Source of the DNA: Mesorhizobium loti
Lineage (GTDB): Bacteria; Pseudomonadota; Alphaproteobacteria; Rhizobiales; Rhizobiaceae
DNA: 64,000 nucleotides
Assembly (NCBI RefSeq): GCF_003148495.1
Contig: NZ_QGGH01000009.1
Location: forward strand, 124,001-188,000
Direction of reading: 5' to 3'
Shown here: positions 60,305 through 64,000 of the stretch, one piece after another
Numbering within the stretch: the stretch's first letter is position 1
Layout of the letters: every line of letters begins with the position of its first letter
Position numbers and translations under genes: made by a program
Notes under the pieces: model-generated
The model's input: only the letters and a program-made list of their open reading frames with translations
Databases searched by the model: none
Told to the model about the DNA's origin: nothing

Positions 60305-60324
60305 TAGATGCGAAGGGAACCAAG

Positions 60325-61863
60325 ATGAAGCGCTTTTTCCAAATCGCAGCTTCGCTCGCCGCGCTTATGCTGCCGGCGACGGGCAATGTCTGGGCTGAGC
60401 CCGCCAAGGGCGGCGTCATCGATGTGGCCACGATCGGCGAACCGCCGACGCTCGATCCAATGGCGTCGACCGCCGATCTCGTCGGCATCGTCACGCAGCA
60501 CATCTACGAAACGCTTTACACCTTCGACAAGGATTGGGGCATCACGCCGCTTCTCGCCGCCGACATGCCGCAGATTTCACCTGACGGGCTCGTCTACACC
60601 ATCAAGCTCAGAACCGGCGTGAAGTTCCATGACGGCAGCGACATGAACTCGGCCGACGTCGTCGCGTCGCTGCAGCGCTGGATGAAAATCGCCACGCGCG
60701 GCAAGCAGGCCGCCGAGGTCATTGCCTCGGTCGATGCGGTCGACGACGGCACGGTCAAGATCAGCCTCAAGAAGCCATTCGCGCCACTGCTGGCGCTGTT
60801 GTCGCTCAACAACGCCGCCGCCATCATCATTCCCTCCGAGAATGCAGGGCAGGACCCGCTGACCAGTTTTGTCGGCACCGGCCCCTATATGCTGAAGGAC
60901 CGCAAGCCCGACCAGTTCATCCAGCTTGCCCGCTTCGACGGCTACAAGTCGCGCGATGGCGAGCCAAACGGTTATGGCGGTGCCAGAAAGCAATATCTCG
61001 ACGAAATCCGTTTCGTGCCGGTCCCCGATGCCAACACCCGCGTCGAAGGTGCGGTTGCCGGCCAGTTCGCCTATGCAGATTCACTGCCCGTGGAATCGTT
61101 CGACAAGATTTCCGGCGGCAAGACCGCGCCCGTCATCCTGAAACCCTTCGGCTGGCCGGTTTTCGTCCTCAACACCAAGCAGGGACTGAACGCCGACATC
61201 CGCATCCGCAAGGCGATCCAGGCGGCACTGGCGCCCAACGACATGCTGCTTGCCGCCTTCGGGTCGAAGGATTTCTTCGCCGCCGACGGCGCGCTCTATC
61301 CCGAAGGCTATGCCTGGCACACCGATGCCGGCGTCGAAGCCTACAAGCCCGACGGCGACACCGAGGGCGCCGCCGCACTGCTGAAAGAGGCCGGTTACGA
61401 CGGCAAGCCGTTGCGTATCCTCACCAGCCGCCAGTACGAATTCCACTACAAGATGGCGCAGGTTGCCGCGGAGTATCTCAAGGCCGCCGGTTTCCAGGTT
61501 CAGCTCGACGTGGTCGAATGGGCGACATTGACCAAGAACCGCACCGATCCGGCGCTCTGGGACATCTACATCACCCACAGCCCGTTCCTGCCTGAGCCCT
61601 CGCTGACCGGCATCATGTCGGATTCCTCGCCGGGCTGGTGGGTTTCCGACCGCAAGCACCAGGTGCTGGGCGCCTTCAATGCCGAGTCCGATCCGACCAA
61701 GCGCGTCGCGCTGTTCGCCGATGTGCAAAAGGCGGTCTTCGACGAGGTTCCGGCGGTCAAGATCGGCGACTTCAACGCATTGGCCGCCCAGGCGCCGACG
61801 CTCAAGGGCGTGACGCCGGCGCCATGGCCGTATTTCTGGAACGCCTATCTGGAAGGCAAGTAG
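60325..61863 (+). CDS. Peptide-type ABC transporter substrate-binding protein
   Basis: 512 residues, family 5 binding protein, with a signal peptide (IAASLAALMLPATGNVWA). Fold landmarks: DVATIGEPPTLDPMASTADL, HIYETLYTFDKDWGITPLLA and YTIKLRTGVKFHDGSDMNSA. The family binds peptides, nickel, or other compounds; the ligand is not defined. The ATG has AAGGGA upstream. It heads an operon with two permeases and an amidohydrolase. Confidence 0.94.
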   Translation: MKRFFQIAASLAALMLPATGNVWAEPAKGGVIDVATIGEPPTLDPMASTADLVGIVTQHIYETLYTFDKDWGITPLLAADMPQISPDGLVYTIKLRTGVKFHDGSDMNSADVVASLQRWMKIATRGKQAAEVIASVDAVDDGTVKISLKKPFAPLLALLSLNNAAAIIIPSENAGQDPLTSFVGTGPYMLKDRKPDQFIQLARFDGYKSRDGEPNGYGGARKQYLDEIRFVPVPDANTRVEGAVAGQFAYADSLPVESFDKISGGKTAPVILKPFGWPVFVLNTKQGLNADIRIRKAIQAALAPNDMLLAAFGSKDFFAADGALYPEGYAWHTDAGVEAYKPDGDTEGAAALLKEAGYDGKPLRILTSRQYEFHYKMAQVAAEYLKAAGFQVQLDVVEWATLTKNRTDPALWDIYITHSPFLPEPSLTGIMSDSSPGWWVSDRKHQVLGAFNAESDPTKRVALFADVQKAVFDEVPAVKIGDFNALAAQAPTLKGVTPAPWPYFWNAYLEGK

Positions 61864-61950
61864 TTCCTCCCGCAACCGGGCGCCGGCCAGACTTTTGCCG
61901 GCGCCCGACAAGACCGTTTCGATGGATTGTGGAAGGGACAGGCTGAACCG

Positions 61951-62892
61951 ATGCTGCGCTCGATCCTCAACAGACTTTTCGGCATGATCGTCGTCATGGC
62001 GCTGGTGGTCACCATCGTCTTCGTCATCGTGCGCGTGACGCCAGGCGATCCGGCAGCGGTGATGCTCGGCCCCGACGCGTCGGCCGCCGACATCGCAGCA
62101 CTTCGCTCCAGGCTCGGGCTCGACGGCTCGATTCTCGAACAGTTCGGACGCTATGTGCTTGGCGTGGTGCAAGGAGATTTCGGTCAGTCGATCTTCCTTG
62201 GCGAGCCGGTCACATCAGCACTTGCGCAGCGTGCCGAGCCGACCTTCTTCCTCACCGTGTTCTCGCTGCTGATCGCGACGCTGATCGCCTTGCCGGTCGG
62301 CATACTGGCCGCCTACAAGCGTGGTTCGGTCTTCGATCAGGCAACGACCACCATCGCCATGTTCGCGGCCAGCGTGCCGAGCTTCTGGCTGGGGCTGCTG
62401 TTCATCCAGTTCTTCGCCGTGAAGCTCGGCTGGTTCGACACGTCAGGCTATGGCGGGCCGGGCGCATCCTTTGCCGACAGGCTGAACCATCTCGTGTTGC
62501 CGGCGCTGGCGCTCGGCCTCGTCTCTTCGGCGCTGATCACGCGCTTCACCCGCGCCTCGATGCTCGACGTGCTCAACGACGACTATGTGCGCACCGCACG
62601 CTCCAAGGGCATGAGCGAATGGCGCGTGGTGCTGAAGCATGCCTTCAAGAATGCGCTGATCCCCATCCTCACCGTCATCGGCCTGACCGCAGCCCTACTC
62701 ATTTCCGGAGCGGTGGTGACCGAGACGGTGTTCGGCTTGCCAGGCGTCGGCAGCCTCGTCGTCTCGGCGGTGCTGAGACGCGACTATCCCGTCATCCAGG
62801 GCGCGCTGCTGGTCATTGCCGGGCTTTACGTGCTGGTCAATTTCGCCATCGACATGCTGTATCTCGCGGTCGATCCCAGGGTTCGCTACTGA
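61951..62892 (+). CDS. ABC transporter permease, DppB type
   Basis: 313 residues, six helices. The N-terminal part VTIVFVIVRVTPGDPAAVML is the DppB/OppB hallmark, the EAA loop is YVRTARSKGMSEWRVVLKHA. ATG 61951 is chosen over TTG 61927. It overlaps the next permease by one base (TGATG). Confidence 0.94.
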   Translation: MLRSILNRLFGMIVVMALVVTIVFVIVRVTPGDPAAVMLGPDASAADIAALRSRLGLDGSILEQFGRYVLGVVQGDFGQSIFLGEPVTSALAQRAEPTFFLTVFSLLIATLIALPVGILAAYKRGSVFDQATTTIAMFAASVPSFWLGLLFIQFFAVKLGWFDTSGYGGPGASFADRLNHLVLPALALGLVSSALITRFTRASMLDVLNDDYVRTARSKGMSEWRVVLKHAFKNALIPILTVIGLTAALLISGAVVTETVFGLPGVGSLVVSAVLRRDYPVIQGALLVIAGLYVLVNFAIDMLYLAVDPRVRY

Positions 62893-63755
62893 TGGCCGCG
62901 ATCTCGATCCCGCTCCACTCCGAGCCCAACATCCTTTCACGGCTGCTGGGCCGGCCGACATCGGCCGCCGGCATCGCCGTGCTGGTGATCATCGTGCTGG
63001 CTGCTATCCTGGCGCCCGTCATCGCTCCTTATGCGCCGTCAAAACTCTCCATCGCCAGCCGGCTGCACCCGCCGAGCCTCGACCATCTGTTCGGTACCGA
63101 CGATCTCGGCCGCGATGTCTTCACCCGCATGCTCTATGCCGCGCGCACCTCGCTCAGCGTCGGCTTCGCCGTGGTTATTTTTTCGTCGATCATCGGCACC
63201 ATCCTCGGGCTGACATCGGGCTACTTCAAGCGGCTCGATGCGCCGGTCTCGCGGCTGATCGATGCGATGATGGCATTCCCGGATATCCTGCTCGCCATCG
63301 CGCTGGTCGCCGCACTCGGCGCGACTGCGGTCAATCTCGTCATCGCGCTCGGCATCGTCTATGCGCCGCGGCTTGCGCGCGTCGTGCGGGCTTCGACGCT
63401 GGTCATCCGCGAACTTCCCTATGTCGAGGCGGCGCGCGCGCTGGGCGTGCCGACGCCAATCATCCTGATCCGCCACGTGCTGCGCAACGTCACCTCGCCG
63501 CTCTTGGTGCAGGGCACCTTCATCTTCGCCAACGCCATCCTGGCGGAAGCCGGCCTATCCTTCCTCGGCGTCGGCATTTCGCCCGACATTCCGACCTGGG
63601 GCACCATGATCGCCACCGGTCGCCAATACATGGATCAGGCGCCCTGGGTCATGATGTTCCCTGGCGCCGCCATCGTCGTCACGGTGCTGTCGCTGCAGCT
63701 TGTAGGCGACGGCCTGCGCGATCTTCTCGACCCCCGTCTGGCAAAGGATATCTGA
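62892..63755 (+). CDS. ABC transporter permease, DppC type
   Basis: 287 residues: LHPPSLDHLFGTDDLGRDVF and TRMLYAARTSLSVGFAVVIF are the DppC hallmarks, with the EAA loop YVEAARALGVPTPIILIRHV and the tail LSFLGVGISPDIPTWGTMIA. It pairs with the upstream permease. The ATPase genes are not in the window. The stop overlaps the amidohydrolase start by one base. Confidence 0.95.
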   Translation: MAAISIPLHSEPNILSRLLGRPTSAAGIAVLVIIVLAAILAPVIAPYAPSKLSIASRLHPPSLDHLFGTDDLGRDVFTRMLYAARTSLSVGFAVVIFSSIIGTILGLTSGYFKRLDAPVSRLIDAMMAFPDILLAIALVAALGATAVNLVIALGIVYAPRLARVVRASTLVIRELPYVEAARALGVPTPIILIRHVLRNVTSPLLVQGTFIFANAILAEAGLSFLGVGISPDIPTWGTMIATGRQYMDQAPWVMMFPGAAIVVTVLSLQLVGDGLRDLLDPRLAKDI

Positions 63756-64000
63756 TGTTCGGCAATCGTTTCCAAAAGGCCGACCGGCCGCTGCTCATCA
63801 AGGGCGCCAGACCCGTCGGTTTCGGTGGCGGCTTCGATCAGCCGATCGACGTGCTGGTCGACGAGCAGGGCCGCATCGCCGAGACCGCGTCAGCGATTGC
63901 AGCGGGCGAGGGCGTCAACACAGTCGATGCCAAGGGTGCGTTTCTGTCACCCGGCTGGACCGATCTCCATGTCCATGTCTGGTATGGCGGCACCGACATC
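63755..64000 (+). CDS. Amidohydrolase/deacetylase family metallohydrolase, 5' part
   Basis: Only the first 82 codons are in the window. They show the N-terminal beta-sandwich half (LLIKGARPVGFGGGFDQPID) and the first metal-binding motif GAFLSPGWTDLHVHVWYGGT, the HxH of dihydroorotase-like amidohydrolases. Such enzymes hydrolyse cyclic amides or deacetylate amino sugars or amino acids. It starts one base into the permease stop, so it belongs to the transporter operon, implying that the imported compound is hydrolysed inside. Confidence 0.9.
   Translation, partial: MFGNRFQKADRPLLIKGARPVGFGGGFDQPIDVLVDEQGRIAETASAIAAGEGVNTVDAKGAFLSPGWTDLHVHVWYGGTDI

Larger units (their letters stand above)
59475..60324. 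other. 850-base intergenic region between nrdJ and the peptide transporter
   Basis: Holds the likely control region of nrdJ on the minus strand and of the transporter on the plus strand. Seen in it: candidate NrdR boxes (59493-59502, 59707-59751), a DnaA box (60007-60015), a 21-22 base tandem repeat (60061-60124) and an inverted repeat just before the transporter start (60289-60304). No convincing gene. The stretch between about 59760 and 60000 shows nothing clear beyond AT/GC shifts. Confidence 0.65.

Overview
The window is a gene-dense, GC-rich chromosomal segment of an alphaproteobacterium of the Rhizobiales, most likely Mesorhizobium or a close relative. This rests on the purB/purC/purS/purQ/purL-bolA-grxD neighbourhood, the ATP synthase zeta inhibitor (DUF1476) beside purC, several DUF1127-type mini-proteins, a vitamin B12-dependent ribonucleotide reductase and many rhizobial families of unknown function. 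I saw no tRNA, rRNA, insertion sequence, phage gene or CRISPR array. The first and last genes are cut by the window edges.

Region 1 (1-20 kb) is a purine block on the minus strand: purB, purC, purS, purQ, purL, then bolA and the CGFS monothiol glutaredoxin grxD. It is interspersed with a Bcr/CflA-type MFS pump, a MocR-type regulator divergent from a DUF1127 gene, a glutathione transferase/lipoprotein/Pr6Pr membrane-protein operon, the zeta subunit, an HpcH-type aldolase, a hydrolase and a VOC dioxygenase-like protein with a possible Tat leader. purS and purQ are separated by about 1.75 kb holding an oppositely oriented membrane-protein gene and a small ORF overlapping purQ. Region 2 (18.8-30.6 kb) holds a DUF2171 gene and a P1-family peptidase with an orphan substrate-binding protein. 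A plus-strand operon follows: flavin reductase, MoxR ATPase, VWA protein, two XdhC-type proteins and a molybdopterin-binding/MobA-like fusion, which looks like a CoxDEFI-type maturation set without its enzyme. Then come secreted proteins, a small DUF1127-like gene, a possible small-RNA region and an HPD-motif J-domain protein.

Region 3 (30.7-43 kb) is the most interesting accessory block. It encodes an aldo-keto reductase, a class V aminotransferase-fold protein lacking the usual desulfurase cysteine, then a minus-strand run of polar amino acid ABC transporter (SBP, two permeases, ATPase), N,N-dimethylformamidase-like hydrolase, class III aminotransferase, beta-keto acid cleavage enzyme (BKACE), SSAT-like acetyltransferase and acetylpolyamine amidohydrolase. 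A divergent LysR regulator controls its head. The likely role is uptake and breakdown of an N-acylated or amidated amino compound; the substrate is unknown.

Region 4 (43-55.6 kb) mixes a thioesterase, a mini ParB-like protein, a palindromic intergenic repeat, SRPBCC and alpha/beta-hydrolase genes, an isopenicillin N synthase-like oxygenase, a GFA protein, UppP, a phosphodiester glycosidase-like protein, a GH25 lipoprotein, a GcvA-type LysR gene divergent from another DUF1127-like gene, a methyltransferase and several secreted or membrane proteins of unknown function. Region 5 (55.6-64 kb) holds nrdJ with candidate NrdR boxes upstream, an 850-base intergenic region with a DnaA box and a short tandem repeat, then a peptide-type ABC transporter operon running into a truncated amidohydrolase.
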